A stretch of DNA of 64,000 bases from Xanthomonas hyacinthi (GTDB taxonomy: Bacteria > Pseudomonadota > Gammaproteobacteria > Xanthomonadales > Xanthomonadaceae), in contig NZ_CP043476.1 in the NCBI RefSeq assembly GCF_009769165.1, forward strand, positions 2,115,001 through 2,179,000, written 5' to 3'. Below, piece by piece: positions 33,418 to 41,947 of the stretch (positions are counted from its first letter, which is position 1; the number at the start of each line of letters is the position of its first letter). The notes below the pieces were generated by a model. That model ran no database searches, was not told the DNA's origin, and saw only the letters and a list, made by a program, of their open reading frames with translations. The position numbers were made by a program, and so were the translations under genes.

Positions 33418-33499
33418 TTACCGATCACGCCCATCGCGACCGATGGTCCAGGTCCACCCGAACCGTTCCGATAGCTCGCAATCGGCACAGCGCAAAACC

Positions 33500-34078
33500 T
33501 CAGTCCTGTTCTCGCCGCGTCGTCTGCTCCACCATCGGCGCCGCACCCCGCGCCATGCTCGAAAACACCCCATCGCGGCGCACCCAGGCATGGAACAACG
33601 CCGCGCACAGATGCCCCAGCACCGTGGCGAACAGCAGGTACGCCAGCCAGCCATGCGCGCTGCGCAGCCAGGCGTACAGCGCCGGGCTGTGCGGCGCGAT
33701 CGGCGGCAGCTGCGCGCCGGGCCACAGCGCGACCGGATAGCCGCCGGCCGACAGCATCGACCAGCCGAGCAGCGGCATCGCCAGCATCAACGCGTACAGC
33801 AGCCAGTGCGAAGCGTGCGCCGCCGTCTTCTGCCACCACGGCAGGTCCGCCGGCAGCGGCGGCGGCCGCTGGCGCAGGCGGTTGCCCAGGCGCGCGATCG
33901 CCAACAACAGGATCGCGATGCCCAGCGGGCGGTGCAGGTCGAGCAGCCACGGCCGTTGCGATACCGAGGCGACCATGCCCACGCCGACGAACAGCATGGT
34001 CAGGATCATCGCCGCCATCAGCCAGTGCAGCACGCGTGCGGTCAGGTTGAAATGCCCGGAGGCGTTCGCGCGGCTCAT
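33500..34078 (-). CDS. Cytochrome b561-family membrane protein
   Basis: A 192-residue di-heme b-type cytochrome of the inner membrane, with four helices and histidines in VLHWLMAAMI, LLDLHRPLGI, ASHWLLYALM and LRSAHGWLAYLLF that would bind two hemes. It likely passes electrons from quinol to the adjacent catalase-like protein. Its ATG (34078-34076) overlaps the TGA of that gene (TCAT on the plus strand, 34075-34078), so the two are coupled. It probably shares the ECF-type promoter at 35222-35248. Confidence 0.9.
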   Translation of the reverse strand: MSRANASGHFNLTARVLHWLMAAMILTMLFVGVGMVASVSQRPWLLDLHRPLGIAILLLAIARLGNRLRQRPPPLPADLPWWQKTAAHASHWLLYALMLAMPLLGWSMLSAGGYPVALWPGAQLPPIAPHSPALYAWLRSAHGWLAYLLFATVLGHLCAALFHAWVRRDGVFSSMARGAAPMVEQTTRREQD

Positions 34079-35187
34079 TGCGCACCTCCATGCGCCTGGC
34101 CGGTGGCAGCGGGCGCCTGGCCGCGGCCGATCTCGCGCTCGCGGCGGTTGAACGACTGCGAATACACCGCCGAGCGCGCGGCCAGGATCGGATCGTCCGA
34201 ACCGGCGATGCCGCGCGGCAGGATCAACGGGTCGTAGTTGAGGTCGCGGCACGGGCCGCTGGCCTGCGGCTCGGCGTGGTCCAGCACCAGGGTGCCGGCG
34301 ACGAGCTGCTGCCGGTCCTGCGGCCAGGGCTGCGACGGATCGTTCACCGGATCGCCGGGCGCGGCCACGGTCAGCACCAGGTCCCAGCGCAGCGGACCGC
34401 GCGCCAGCCGCGCCTGCAGGTCCTCGCCAAGGAAGTCGGCGTCGGCCTGCGCGCGCTGCGCTGCGGACAGTTCCTTGAACGCGGTCTGCGGGCGCATCGA
34501 CCAGCGCACGAAACGGCTGCTGCCGTCGGCGGCGATGAAGCGGAAGCTGTTGACCCCGTTGTACTGGGTGTTGGCCCAACTGTCCGACCACGGCGCGGAC
34601 TTGGCCCACTCCTGGAATTTCTTCGCTTCCGGATAGCGCTGCGCGAACGCGGCCAGCTTCGCCGGATCCGGCTTGCCGGTGGCCGGGTCCGGCTGCGCGG
34701 CCAGGGTCTGCGCCATGAAGCCTTCCGGCGTGGCCACCACGAAGAACGGGAAGCTGTTCATCGCCGTGCGCCATTGCTGGCCGTCGTCGCTGCGCAGCAG
34801 CAGCGCCATGCTGCGCACCCGCGCCGTGGCATCGGCGCCGTGCGGATCGCCGCCGCCGATCGACATGCGCCCCAGCACCGGCACCGCGGCCTGGGTGAAC
34901 ACGCGCGCCGAGGACAGCGCACGCGCCTGGCCGTTGCCCTCGAAATGGCCGCTCACGCACAGGCCCTTGCTGTGCGCGCGGCGGAAGCCCGGATGCGGCG
35001 GGCCGCCGGCCTCGATGGCGTCGGTCATGCGCTGCGCGGTCAGCCGCTGCGGCCCGCCCAGCCAGCCCGCGCTCCAGGCGAAGGCGGCGGCGAGCACGGC
35101 GCCGATCGCGGCGATGGCGGCCAGCGCCAGCCACGACCGCGGGCGCGGGCGCGGCGGCGGCAGTGCTGTGGGATCGGGATGGGACAT
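34075..35187 (-). CDS. Catalase-family (SrpA-like) heme peroxidase
   Basis: A 370-residue minimal catalase-fold protein with an N-terminal signal/anchor (WLALAAIAAIGAVLAAAFAW), which puts it in the periplasm. Catalase-core motifs include GFRRAHSKGLCVSGHFEGNG, SMALLLRSDDGQQWRTAMN, QYNGVNSFRF and, near the end, DDPILAARSAVYSQSF, where the Tyr is the likely proximal heme ligand. Such proteins act as organic-peroxide peroxidases rather than true catalases. It is coupled to cytochrome b561 and divergent from an ECF sigma/anti-sigma pair with a matching promoter, suggesting a peroxide- or singlet-oxygen-type stress response. Confidence 0.87.
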   Translation of the reverse strand: MSHPDPTALPPPRPRPRSWLALAAIAAIGAVLAAAFAWSAGWLGGPQRLTAQRMTDAIEAGGPPHPGFRRAHSKGLCVSGHFEGNGQARALSSARVFTQAAVPVLGRMSIGGGDPHGADATARVRSMALLLRSDDGQQWRTAMNSFPFFVVATPEGFMAQTLAAQPDPATGKPDPAKLAAFAQRYPEAKKFQEWAKSAPWSDSWANTQYNGVNSFRFIAADGSSRFVRWSMRPQTAFKELSAAQRAQADADFLGEDLQARLARGPLRWDLVLTVAAPGDPVNDPSQPWPQDRQQLVAGTLVLDHAEPQASGPCRDLNYDPLILPRGIAGSDDPILAARSAVYSQSFNRREREIGRGQAPAATGQAHGGAQ

Positions 35188-35221
35188 GGGGCGACTCCTG
35201 TGGCGGCGGCGATTGGGAGTG

Positions 35222-35248
35222 GGACGTCCGGCGCCGCGTTGTATTCCC
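35222..35248 (-). promoter_or_regulatory. ECF-type promoter for catalase/cytochrome b561 operon
   Basis: On the minus strand GGGAATA (35248-35242), 15 bases, then CGTCC (35226-35222), 35 bases before the catalase-like start codon. The same two boxes with the same spacing face the other way at 35295-35321 in front of the sigma gene. Two matching elements with identical spacing in one 138-bp divergent gap strongly suggest recognition by the adjacent sigma factor. Confidence 0.75.
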
Positions 35249-35294
35249 GGCGCATGCAGGTGTTCGCTGCTGGCGTAGGATTTCTGCGCAGCCA

Positions 35295-35321
35295 GGGAAT
35301 AATCCGCCGCGCCGTGCGTCC
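35295..35321 (+). promoter_or_regulatory. ECF-type autoregulatory promoter of the sigma operon
   Basis: GGGAATA (35295-35301), a 15-base spacer, then CGTCC (35317-35321), 45 bases before the sigma factor ATG. It is identical in boxes and spacing to the minus-strand element at 35222-35248. Autoregulation is the rule for ECF sigma factors. Confidence 0.75.
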
Positions 35322-35365
35322 TACCCGTGATTGCCCCTCCCGAGCGCTGCCACACGCCCCCTGCC

Positions 35366-35878
35366 ATGCACGACCTCGACGACGATTCCCTGCGTGCGCT
35401 GATGCCCCGGCTGCGGCGTTTCGCCCAGTCGCTGAGCGGCGATGCGGCCAGTGCCGACGACCTGGTGCAGGCCGCACTGGAGCGCGCGCTGCGGCGCTGG
35501 TCCACGCGCCGCGACGCCGATGCGCTGCAGCCGTGGCTGTTCGCCATCGTCTACCGGCAGTTCGTCGATGTGCGCCGCCGCGCGCAGCGCTGGCAACGGG
35601 TGCTGGCCCTGTTCGCGCCGCAGCAGCCGACCCAGGCGCCGTCCGCTGAACAGGTCCACGACGGCCGCGCGCTGTTGGCCGCGTTCGCACAACTGCCGGT
35701 CGAACAGCGCGCGCTGCTGTTGCTGGTCAGCGTCGAGGGGTTCAGCTATCGCGACGCCGCCACCGCGCTGGATCTGCCGATCGGCACGGTGATGTCGCGG
35801 CTGTCGCGCGCCCGCGAAAAACTGCGCCGGCTCGGCGAAGGCCGCAGCGGCAGCCCTGCCTTGCGCGTGCTCAAATGA
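35366..35878 (+). CDS. ECF RNA polymerase sigma factor
   Basis: A 170-residue ECF sigma with region 2 (about residues 15-80; DLVQAALERALRRW is region 2.2-like and LQPWLFAIVYRQFVDVRRR is 2.3-2.4) and region 4 (about 105-155; VSVEGFSYRDAATALDLPIGTVMSRLSRAREKLR) linked by a short spacer. The start at 35366 (MHDLDDDS) places region 2 at the usual distance from the N-terminus. The stop overlaps the anti-sigma start (ATGA, 35875-35878). The divergent catalase/cytochrome b561 operon carries the same promoter motif and is its likely main target. Confidence 0.92.
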   Translation: MHDLDDDSLRALMPRLRRFAQSLSGDAASADDLVQAALERALRRWSTRRDADALQPWLFAIVYRQFVDVRRRAQRWQRVLALFAPQQPTQAPSAEQVHDGRALLAAFAQLPVEQRALLLLVSVEGFSYRDAATALDLPIGTVMSRLSRAREKLRRLGEGRSGSPALRVLK

Positions 35879-36621
35879 CCGTGCTGCGCCCCGACGACGA
35901 TACCCTGCACGCCTATGTCGATGGCCGCCTGGATCCGGCGCGGCGCGCGCAAGTGGCGGCGTGGCTGCAGGCCGATCCCGCGCAGGCCGCACGCGTGGCC
36001 GGCTGGAAGCAGGACGCCGACGCGCTGCGCGCGGCCTGGGCCGGCGCCGAGGCGATGCCGGCCAATGCCGCATTGACCGTGCCCGCGCTGCGCCGCCGCG
36101 TGCGCCAGCGGCGGCGCACGCTGTCCGCCATGGCCGCCAGCGGCGTGCTGATGCTGGGCCTGGGCATCGGCCTGGGCTGGCAGCTGCGCGACAGCCGCCT
36201 CGGCAGCGAGCGCCTGCCGATGGCCGACGCGGTGGCTGCCTACCGCCTGTTCGCCGACGGCGAGCAGCCGCTGGAATTCGACCCGGCGCGGCGGGCGGCC
36301 TTGCAGGGCTGGCTGCGCCGCCATTTCGGCGCCGCCGGCGCGGTGCCGGACCTGCAGGCGCAGGGTTTCGCGCTGCGCGGCGGGCGCCTGCTGTCCACCC
36401 CCGAGGGCGCCGCGGCGATGCTGGTCTACCAGGACGCCGACGGCGCGCGCATCGGCCTGTACCTGCGTCCGCGCAGCGCCCGCATCCACGACGGCGAGCG
36501 TCGCGACGGCCGCCTGCTCGCGCAATACTGGTCCGAAGGCGACACCGCCTTCGCCCTGGTCGGCCCGGCCACGCAGACCCGCATGCGCCAGATCGCCCCG
36601 CTGCTGCGCGGGCAGGGCTGA
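35875..36621 (+). CDS. Anti-sigma factor, single-pass membrane protein
   Basis: A 248-residue protein with an N-terminal anti-sigma domain (residues 1 to about 75; DDDTLHAYVDGRLDPARRAQV is typical of the ZAS-like fold), one transmembrane helix (about 85-103; GVLMLGLGIGLGW) and a periplasmic domain. There is no HxxxCxxC zinc motif. Overlap with the sigma gene indicates coupled translation and a 1:1 complex that holds the sigma factor at the membrane until an oxidative signal frees it; the signal is inferred from the target genes. Confidence 0.88.
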   Translation: MTVLRPDDDTLHAYVDGRLDPARRAQVAAWLQADPAQAARVAGWKQDADALRAAWAGAEAMPANAALTVPALRRRVRQRRRTLSAMAASGVLMLGLGIGLGWQLRDSRLGSERLPMADAVAAYRLFADGEQPLEFDPARRAALQGWLRRHFGAAGAVPDLQAQGFALRGGRLLSTPEGAAAMLVYQDADGARIGLYLRPRSARIHDGERRDGRLLAQYWSEGDTAFALVGPATQTRMRQIAPLLRGQG

Positions 36622-36670
36622 GGCCGACCGCAACGCGGCGCGTGCGCAGCGAAGCGATGCGCCTGCCGTC

Positions 36671-36830
36671 AGGGAAAAGCGTCGGGACGGAAGTCCCTCC
36701 CACAAAGAGCGGGGCAATGGTGTCCGTAGCGCGACCTCGTCCCTGTGGGAGCGGCTTCAGCCGCGACGAACGAAGTCAGGAACCCTGGCGGTTTCGGTTG
36801 TCTGTCGGGACTGAAGCCCCTACTACAGGG
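36671..36830. repeat. Cluster of REP-like palindromes
   Basis: Several members of the repeat family lie here: GGGACGGAAGTCCCTCCCAC near 36684, TGTGGGAGCGGCTTCAGCCG at 36742-36761, and GTCGGGACTGAAGCCCCTAC at about 36803-36822. They occupy the 36622-36869 gap between the convergent anti-sigma and aminopeptidase genes; nothing else is seen there. Confidence 0.75.
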
Positions 36831-36869
36831 AGGCTTGTGCGCTCAGCGGCGCTTCCGACCTCGCCAGCC

Positions 36870-38240
36870 CTACCCGGCGTAGCGCGCCTTCAGCATCGCG
36901 TAGGCCGAGCGCAGCGCCAGCGCTTCGCCGCCGGCGGGGCGGCCGGGGCGGTCGCTGTCGTTCCAGGCGTATACGTCCAGGTGCGCCCAGGCCTGCCGCG
37001 CCGGTACGAAGCGCTCCAGGTACAGCGCCGCGGTCACCGCGCCGGCCATGCGCGAGCCGGCATTGGCCAGGTCGGCGACCGAGCTGGTCAGGTAGCGCAG
37101 GTACGGGCGCCACAGCGGCATGCGCCACACCGGATCGCGGCTGCGTTCGCCGGCATCGAGCCAGGCCTGCGCCAGCGCGTCGTCGTTGCAGAACAGCGCT
37201 GGCAGGTCCGGACCCAGCGCGACCCGCGCCGCGCCGGTCAGCGTGGCGAAATCCAGGATCGCGTCCGGCGCCTGTTCGCTGGCGTAGGTCAACGCGTCGC
37301 ACAGCACCAGCCGGCCTTCGGCATCGGTGTTGTCGATCTCCACGCTGATGCCCTGGCGGGTGGCGATGACGTCGCCGGGGCGGAACGCGTCCGGGCCCAC
37401 CGCGTTCTCCACTGCCGCGAGCAGCACGGTCAGCCGCAGCGGCAGCCGCTGCGCCATCACCAGCCCGGCCAGCGCCAGCGCGTGCGCGGCGCCGCCCATG
37501 TCCTTCTTCATGTGGCGCATGCCGTCGGCCGGCTTCAGGTCCAGGCCGCCGGTGTCGAAGCACACGCCCTTGCCGACCAGCGCCACGTGCGGGTGCGCGT
37601 CCTCGCCCCAGCGCAGCACGATCAGCCGCGGCGCGCGGTGCGAGGCGCGGCCGACCGCGTGGATCGCCGGGAAGTTGCGCAGCAGCAGCTCCTCGCCGAC
37701 GATGCTTTCGCACTGCGCGCCGTGCGCGTCGGCGATCGCGCGCGCAGCGGCTTCCAGCTGGTCCGGGCCCATGTCTTCGGCAGGCGTGGTGACCCAGTCG
37801 CGCACGCGCACGCAGGCCTCCAGCAGAGCGCGTACTTCCGCATCCGGCGTGGCCAGCAGCCGCGCCGGCAAGCGCGTCGGCTGCTTGTAGCGGGTGTAGC
37901 GGTAGCTGCCCAGGCCCCAGCCCAGCTGCAGCGCGGCCTGTTCTTCCTCGCTCAGGGTGGCGGCCAGCCGCCAGTTGCTGCCGGCCGGCAGCGCCAGCGG
38001 TGCGTGCGCGTAGGCATAGGCATCGCCGCGGTCGCCCACGCCCAGCACCGCCGCGGCCACGCCGTCGGCGCCCGGCAGCAGCAGCGCCGTGCCGGGCGCG
38101 GCCACGAACTGCTGCGCATCCAGCCATGCCGCCCAGGCCGGCGCCTGCGCCGCGCGCCATTCGGCCAGGTGTTCGCGGTCCAGCACGTACAGCGGCAGCG
38201 CGTGGGTCGAATCGTCGGTGAAGCCGGAAGGCAGGGACAT
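36870..38240 (-). CDS. M17-family leucyl aminopeptidase
   Basis: A 456-residue cytoplasmic metalloaminopeptidase that trims N-terminal residues from peptides. The C-terminal catalytic domain has GKGVCFDTGGLDLKP (metal-binding Lys and Asp), MKKDMGGAAHALA, and the signature NTDAEGRLVL (metal-binding Asp and Glu plus the catalytic Arg). The N-terminal domain is shorter than in classical PepA and resembles the second Xanthomonas paralogue. Two zinc or manganese ions are expected. Transcribed alone, convergent with the anti-sigma gene. Confidence 0.92.
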   Translation of the reverse strand: MSLPSGFTDDSTHALPLYVLDREHLAEWRAAQAPAWAAWLDAQQFVAAPGTALLLPGADGVAAAVLGVGDRGDAYAYAHAPLALPAGSNWRLAATLSEEEQAALQLGWGLGSYRYTRYKQPTRLPARLLATPDAEVRALLEACVRVRDWVTTPAEDMGPDQLEAAARAIADAHGAQCESIVGEELLLRNFPAIHAVGRASHRAPRLIVLRWGEDAHPHVALVGKGVCFDTGGLDLKPADGMRHMKKDMGGAAHALALAGLVMAQRLPLRLTVLLAAVENAVGPDAFRPGDVIATRQGISVEIDNTDAEGRLVLCDALTYASEQAPDAILDFATLTGAARVALGPDLPALFCNDDALAQAWLDAGERSRDPVWRMPLWRPYLRYLTSSVADLANAGSRMAGAVTAALYLERFVPARQAWAHLDVYAWNDSDRPGRPAGGEALALRSAYAMLKARYAG

Positions 38241-38280
38241 CAGCGGGTCCTTGGGGAGCGGGCGGCCGGCGGCGCGGCGC

Positions 38281-39015
38281 TCACGCGCGCGCGCCGGCGG
38301 CCGGCTGGGTGGCGTCGAGCCAGTCGGCCAGGCCGGTGAGGGTGTCGAAGTGCAGGTCCGGCGGCGTGGACGGATGCCAGGCCTGCGCGTCGCGGTCGAT
38401 CCAGCAGCCGCGCAGGCCGGCCTGCATCGCGCCGACCACGTCCATCTCGATGTGGTCGCCGACGTGCAGCACCTGCGCGCAGGGCAGGCCCAGGCGCGTG
38501 CAGGCGGCGTGGAAGATGCTCGGGTCCGGCTTGGCCGCGCCGTGTTCGCGCGCGTTGAGCTGGAACGCGAAATGCGGCGCCAGGCCGATCGTGGCCAGGT
38601 CGGCGTTGCCGTTGCTCAGCGCCGCCACCGGCACCCGCGCGGCGATCCGCTGCAGCGCCGCGATGCTGTCCGGATAGCACTCCACCTGGTTGCGTGCGGC
38701 ATAGAACACCGCGAACGCCGGCTCCACCAGCGCCTCGTCGGCGCCGCTGTCGCGCAGCGCGCGGCGCAGGGTCAGGCGCCGCATCTCGCTCAGGTCGTGG
38801 ACCAGGTGCGGATGCGCGGCGAACACCTCCTCGCGCAGCTGGCGCATCGCCGCGATCGGGAAGCGCTCAGCGGTGCGCGGACTGTGCTGCAGCAGCCAGT
38901 CGTGCAGCACCCGCTCGATGCGCGCGCCGATCGGCGCGAACGGCCACAGCGTGTCGTCCAGGTCCAGCGTGATCGCGCGAACGGGGAAAGAAGGAAAAGA
39001 GCTCACCTGCAGCAT
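38281..39015 (-). CDS. HAD-superfamily phosphatase (YigB/YjjG-like)
   Basis: A 244-residue haloacid-dehalogenase-type hydrolase. Motif I is LDLDDTLWPF (nucleophile and acid Asp), motif II is AALSNGN, the motif III Lys is in GAAKPDPSIF, and motif IV is HVGDHIEMDVVGA. The helical cap between motifs I and II is of the C1 type found in small-molecule phosphatases such as the FMN phosphatase YigB. The substrate cannot be fixed here. It is 40 bp downstream of the M17 peptidase start on the same strand. Confidence 0.88.
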   Translation of the reverse strand: MLQVSSFPSFPVRAITLDLDDTLWPFAPIGARIERVLHDWLLQHSPRTAERFPIAAMRQLREEVFAAHPHLVHDLSEMRRLTLRRALRDSGADEALVEPAFAVFYAARNQVECYPDSIAALQRIAARVPVAALSNGNADLATIGLAPHFAFQLNAREHGAAKPDPSIFHAACTRLGLPCAQVLHVGDHIEMDVVGAMQAGLRGCWIDRDAQAWHPSTPPDLHFDTLTGLADWLDATQPAAGARA

Positions 39016-39125
39016 TTTACGCCAACCGGCAGCGCCGCTCCTGCCCACAGTAGACACGTGCGCCGGCCCCGGCGCCGCGCCGACCGCTTTTCCGAGTCGC
39101 CGGTCCCCAGTCCCGCGTCCCGGCC

Positions 39126-40247
39126 TCATTCCAGCAGCCTGGCCCAGCGCTGCATGCCTTCCACCCGCGCCAGCACCATCTTGATGCACACCAGCAGCGG
39201 CACCGCCAGCAGCAGCCCGATCATGCCCCACAGCCAGCCGAACAGCATCAGCGCCAGGATCAGCATCAGCGGCGAGATCGCCATGCGCCGGCCGAGCACG
39301 ATCGGCGTCACCACCTGGCCTTCGAGCATGTGCAGCGCCAGGTACAGGATCGCCGGCAGCGCCGCGCTCAGCGGATCGCGGAACTCCACGAAGCCCATCA
39401 GCAGCATCAGCATCGCCCCGATCAGCGGGCCCACGTACGGGGCGAAGTTCAGCAGCGCCACCACCGTGCCCCACAGCAGCGCTTCCTGCAGCGGAATCTT
39501 CAGCAGCACCAGGATGCCGGCGAAGATCAACCCGACCAGGGCGTTGATGACGCTGATGGTCAGCACGTAGCGCGACACCTCGCGCTCGATCGAACGCAGG
39601 ATGTCGGCGGTGAATTTCTGCTGCTGGCGATTGGGCAGCAGCGCGATCGCATGCCGCTGCAGGTTCTCGCCGAACACCATGAAGAAGAACGTCAGCAGCA
39701 CCACCGCCAGCGCCGAGGCGGCCAGCCGCGGGGTGCGCACCAGCGCCTTGTACGGGTCGTCCAGCTGCGTGCGGATCACCTGCACGCGGCGCCCGTCGCC
39801 GCCGCCGGCGGCGCGCGCGAAATTCTCCGCGGCCTGGTTGGCCTGCTGCATCGGCTTGGTCAGGTCGCGCACCTGGGTGGCGATGTGGCGCATCTGCCCG
39901 GGCGCCTGCTGCACCCACTCGGCGGCCGGCCCGGCCAGCTGCATGGCCAGCGCCGTGGCCACCGCCATGCCCGACAGCAGCACCAGCAGCGCGCCGAGGA
40001 AGCGCGGCACGTACAGCCGCTGCAGCCCGCGCAGGATCGGGTTGCCGACCAGGGCGAAGAACGCGGCCAGCAGGATCGGCAGGATCACCTCCTGCGCCGC
40101 CCACAAGGTGCAGCCCACCGCCAGCGTCGCCAGCACCACCAGCGACACCGGGCCGCGCGGGCGCGGTGCGGGCGGCGGCGGCAGCGCGTCCGCGGGCGGC
40201 GCTGCCACGTCGCCGGCGTCGGCCACGGATTCGGAGAGAGTGCTCAT
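39126..40247 (-). CDS. AI-2E family transporter (PerM-like)
   Basis: A 373-residue inner-membrane permease with about eight helices: an N-terminal pair (VVLATLAVGCTLWAAQEVILPILLAAFFALV region), an amphipathic middle region (residues about 110-170), and a conserved C-terminal block with LLNFAPYVGPLIGAML and ALHMLEGQVVTPIVLGRRM, the family signature. Members have been tied to autoinducer-2 or ion export, but the substrate is not predictable. The ATG at 40247 is used. Confidence 0.9.
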   Translation of the reverse strand: MSTLSESVADAGDVAAPPADALPPPPAPRPRGPVSLVVLATLAVGCTLWAAQEVILPILLAAFFALVGNPILRGLQRLYVPRFLGALLVLLSGMAVATALAMQLAGPAAEWVQQAPGQMRHIATQVRDLTKPMQQANQAAENFARAAGGGDGRRVQVIRTQLDDPYKALVRTPRLAASALAVVLLTFFFMVFGENLQRHAIALLPNRQQQKFTADILRSIEREVSRYVLTISVINALVGLIFAGILVLLKIPLQEALLWGTVVALLNFAPYVGPLIGAMLMLLMGFVEFRDPLSAALPAILYLALHMLEGQVVTPIVLGRRMAISPLMLILALMLFGWLWGMIGLLLAVPLLVCIKMVLARVEGMQRWARLLE

Positions 40248-40384
40248 CGGACCTGCGCTGCGTAAGGTGGCCCCGGCACGCGTCCTGCGGACGCGCACCG
40301 TTCGGCGCGGAAAGGGGGGAGGCGGAGTGTAGGCCGATCCTGGCCCGGGCGATATGAAGACGGCGGGGCGGCCGCGGCGGGGCG

Positions 40385-40840
40385 TCAGCGTTCGGACACC
40401 TCGGTGGCCGCTTCGGCCGCACGCGGCGGTGCCTGCGGCGCTGGATCGAACGGCGCAGCGGCCGGCGCATGCTGCTGCCGCGGCACGCCCGCAGCGGCCG
40501 CGGCTGGTGTCTCGGCCGCCTCGGCCGCGTCCTGCGCGGTGTCCGCCGCGCGCTCGGCCTGGTCGGAGGCTTCCTTGACCTTGGTTGCGGTCAGCAGGCT
40601 GGAGACCGCGCTGAGCATCCGCAGCCAGCGCGCACCGCCGAGCTTGCCGATCGCCGCCGCCGGCTCCGCGCGTCCGGCCAGGAAGCCGGCGCCCAGCCCC
40701 ACCGCGACGATGCGCAGCGGCGTCCAGCCATCGCGCCAGACCCGCTGCAGCGTGGTCCACTGCCTCTGCATGTGCTGCTGGCGGCCTTCCAGCACCGTCT
40801 CGGCGCGGGCGATGCGGTGCTGCAGTTGATCCAGCTTCAT
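40385..40840 (-). CDS. Small YqjK-like protein, third gene of a YqjD/E/K-type operon
   Basis: A 151-residue protein beginning MKLDQLQHRIARAETVLEGR, with a basic, coiled N-terminal segment, one hydrophobic stretch (IVAVGLGAGFLAGR, about residues 44-57) and an alanine/glutamine-rich C-terminal tail. Its ATG overlaps the stop of the upstream holin-like gene by four bases. Position after YqjD- and YqjE-like genes supports the call; the sequence itself is poorly conserved. Its function is unknown, probably an envelope-associated stationary-phase role. Confidence 0.65.
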   Translation of the reverse strand: MKLDQLQHRIARAETVLEGRQQHMQRQWTTLQRVWRDGWTPLRIVAVGLGAGFLAGRAEPAAAIGKLGGARWLRMLSAVSSLLTATKVKEASDQAERAADTAQDAAEAAETPAAAAAGVPRQQHAPAAAPFDPAPQAPPRAAEAATEVSER

Positions 40841-41313
40841 CGTCCGGCCTCGGCAGCCGCGGCGGCGTTGTCCTCGTCCTCGCCGCCGATGCCCAGCTTC
40901 GCCAATTGGCGGCGGGTGGCGTCGAGCTTGCTCATCTCGAAATAGCGCAGCGCCTGCCAGGCGCCCAGCGCGGTGACCACCAGGCTGAACGCGGCGGTCG
41001 CCGCAATCGACGCCAGCCACGACCACCCCAGCCGCTGCAGCACCGCGATCAGCGCGCCCATCAGCAGCATCCACGCCGAGGCGCCGAACGCCACTGCGAC
41101 GGTCAGCCACACCAGCGCGCGGGCCATGGCCGCACGCGCCAGCGCCAGGTCCGCCACCACCAGCTTGCGCAGCGCGCGGCCGGCTTCCAGGGTGGCGGTC
41201 AGACCCTCGCGGCCGGCCGTGCCGAATTCGCGGAACGATTGCTCCAGCGAGGGCCGTTCGGCCTCTGCTGGATCGGGCGCGGCGGCGCCGTCGCGGGCCT
41301 GCTCGTCGCTCAC
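40837..41313 (-). CDS. Phage-holin-fold membrane protein (YqjE-like)
   Basis: A 158-residue inner-membrane protein with two adjacent hydrophobic helices (about residues 66-92, LVWLTVAVAFGASAWMLLMGALIAVL, and 98-120) between charged termini, the layout of the YqjE/phage holin superfamily III. It lies between the YqjD-like gene (5-bp gap) and the YqjK-like gene (4-bp overlap). Despite the family name it is not evidence of a prophage. Confidence 0.78.
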   Translation of the reverse strand: MSDEQARDGAAAPDPAEAERPSLEQSFREFGTAGREGLTATLEAGRALRKLVVADLALARAAMARALVWLTVAVAFGASAWMLLMGALIAVLQRLGWSWLASIAATAAFSLVVTALGAWQALRYFEMSKLDATRRQLAKLGIGGEDEDNAAAAAEAGR

Positions 41314-41318
41314 GTGGC

Positions 41319-41687
41319 TTACTTGTCGCTGCTGCGCGCCAGCTTGGCGATGATCCAGCCGGTGGCGAAGGCCACGCCGAACGAGGCCAGCGGGCGCTCG
41401 CGGATCAGTTCGGCGGCGCTGTCGATCAGATCGCGGCCCTTGTCCAGCAGCACATCGACCTGCTCCTTCGCCGCGGCACCGCCGAACTCGGCAGCGGCCA
41501 GCCCGGACAGCGCGCTGTCGGACAGCTCGGCCTTGACATTGGCCTTGCCCAGCTTCAGCTCGTCGCCTGCGGCACCGGCGGCGCCCTTGATCGCTTCGCC
41601 GGCGTAGCTGGCGGCCGACTTCAGGTGCGACCCGGCTTCGCTGAGGTTGTCCTTGAGGTTTTCGGTATTGGTGGGGTTGGCATTCAT
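41319..41687 (-). CDS. YqjD/ElaB-family (DUF883) membrane-anchored protein
   Basis: A 122-residue protein with a long amphipathic helical N-terminus and a C-terminal membrane helix (ERPLASFGVAFATGWIIAKL, residues about 97-116) ending in a short basic tail. In E. coli such proteins anchor ribosomes to the inner membrane in stationary phase. It is the first gene of the three-gene operon; its upstream region 41688-41947 holds one REP-like palindrome and the promoter. Confidence 0.82.
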   Translation of the reverse strand: MNANPTNTENLKDNLSEAGSHLKSAASYAGEAIKGAAGAAGDELKLGKANVKAELSDSALSGLAAAEFGGAAAKEQVDVLLDKGRDLIDSAAELIRERPLASFGVAFATGWIIAKLARSSDK

Positions 41688-41875
41688 CGCGTGTCTCCTG
41701 ACGGTGGTAGGGGCATACCTGCGCACGGCAGGCGGTTCGCGGATCGCGATCCAGAGAAATAGCATCGACGCGGTGTAGAGCTTGTTAGGTCCGGGCTGCG
41801 CGCGTACATCCTGGGGGACCGGCATTATGGCGAACTGCAAGGCGCGCCGCGCGCGCCGAGCAGATGCGGGGTCTG

Positions 41876-41902
41876 TGTGGGAGCGGCTTCAGCCGCGACG
41901 AA
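41876..41902. repeat. Single REP-like palindrome
   Basis: TGTGGGAGCGGCTTCAGCCG starting at 41876, followed by CGACGAACG, the same extended form as at 36742. It lies between the YqjD-like gene and the protease stop codon. Confidence 0.8.
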
Positions 41903-41947
41903 CGCAGCCGCAAGCCCGGCCGATCCCGGAACCGCTCGCTGTCCACC

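Noticed and set aside
40837..41313. Holin-family gene as evidence of a prophage
   Set aside because: It sits in a YqjD/E/K-type housekeeping operon with no phage genes nearby.
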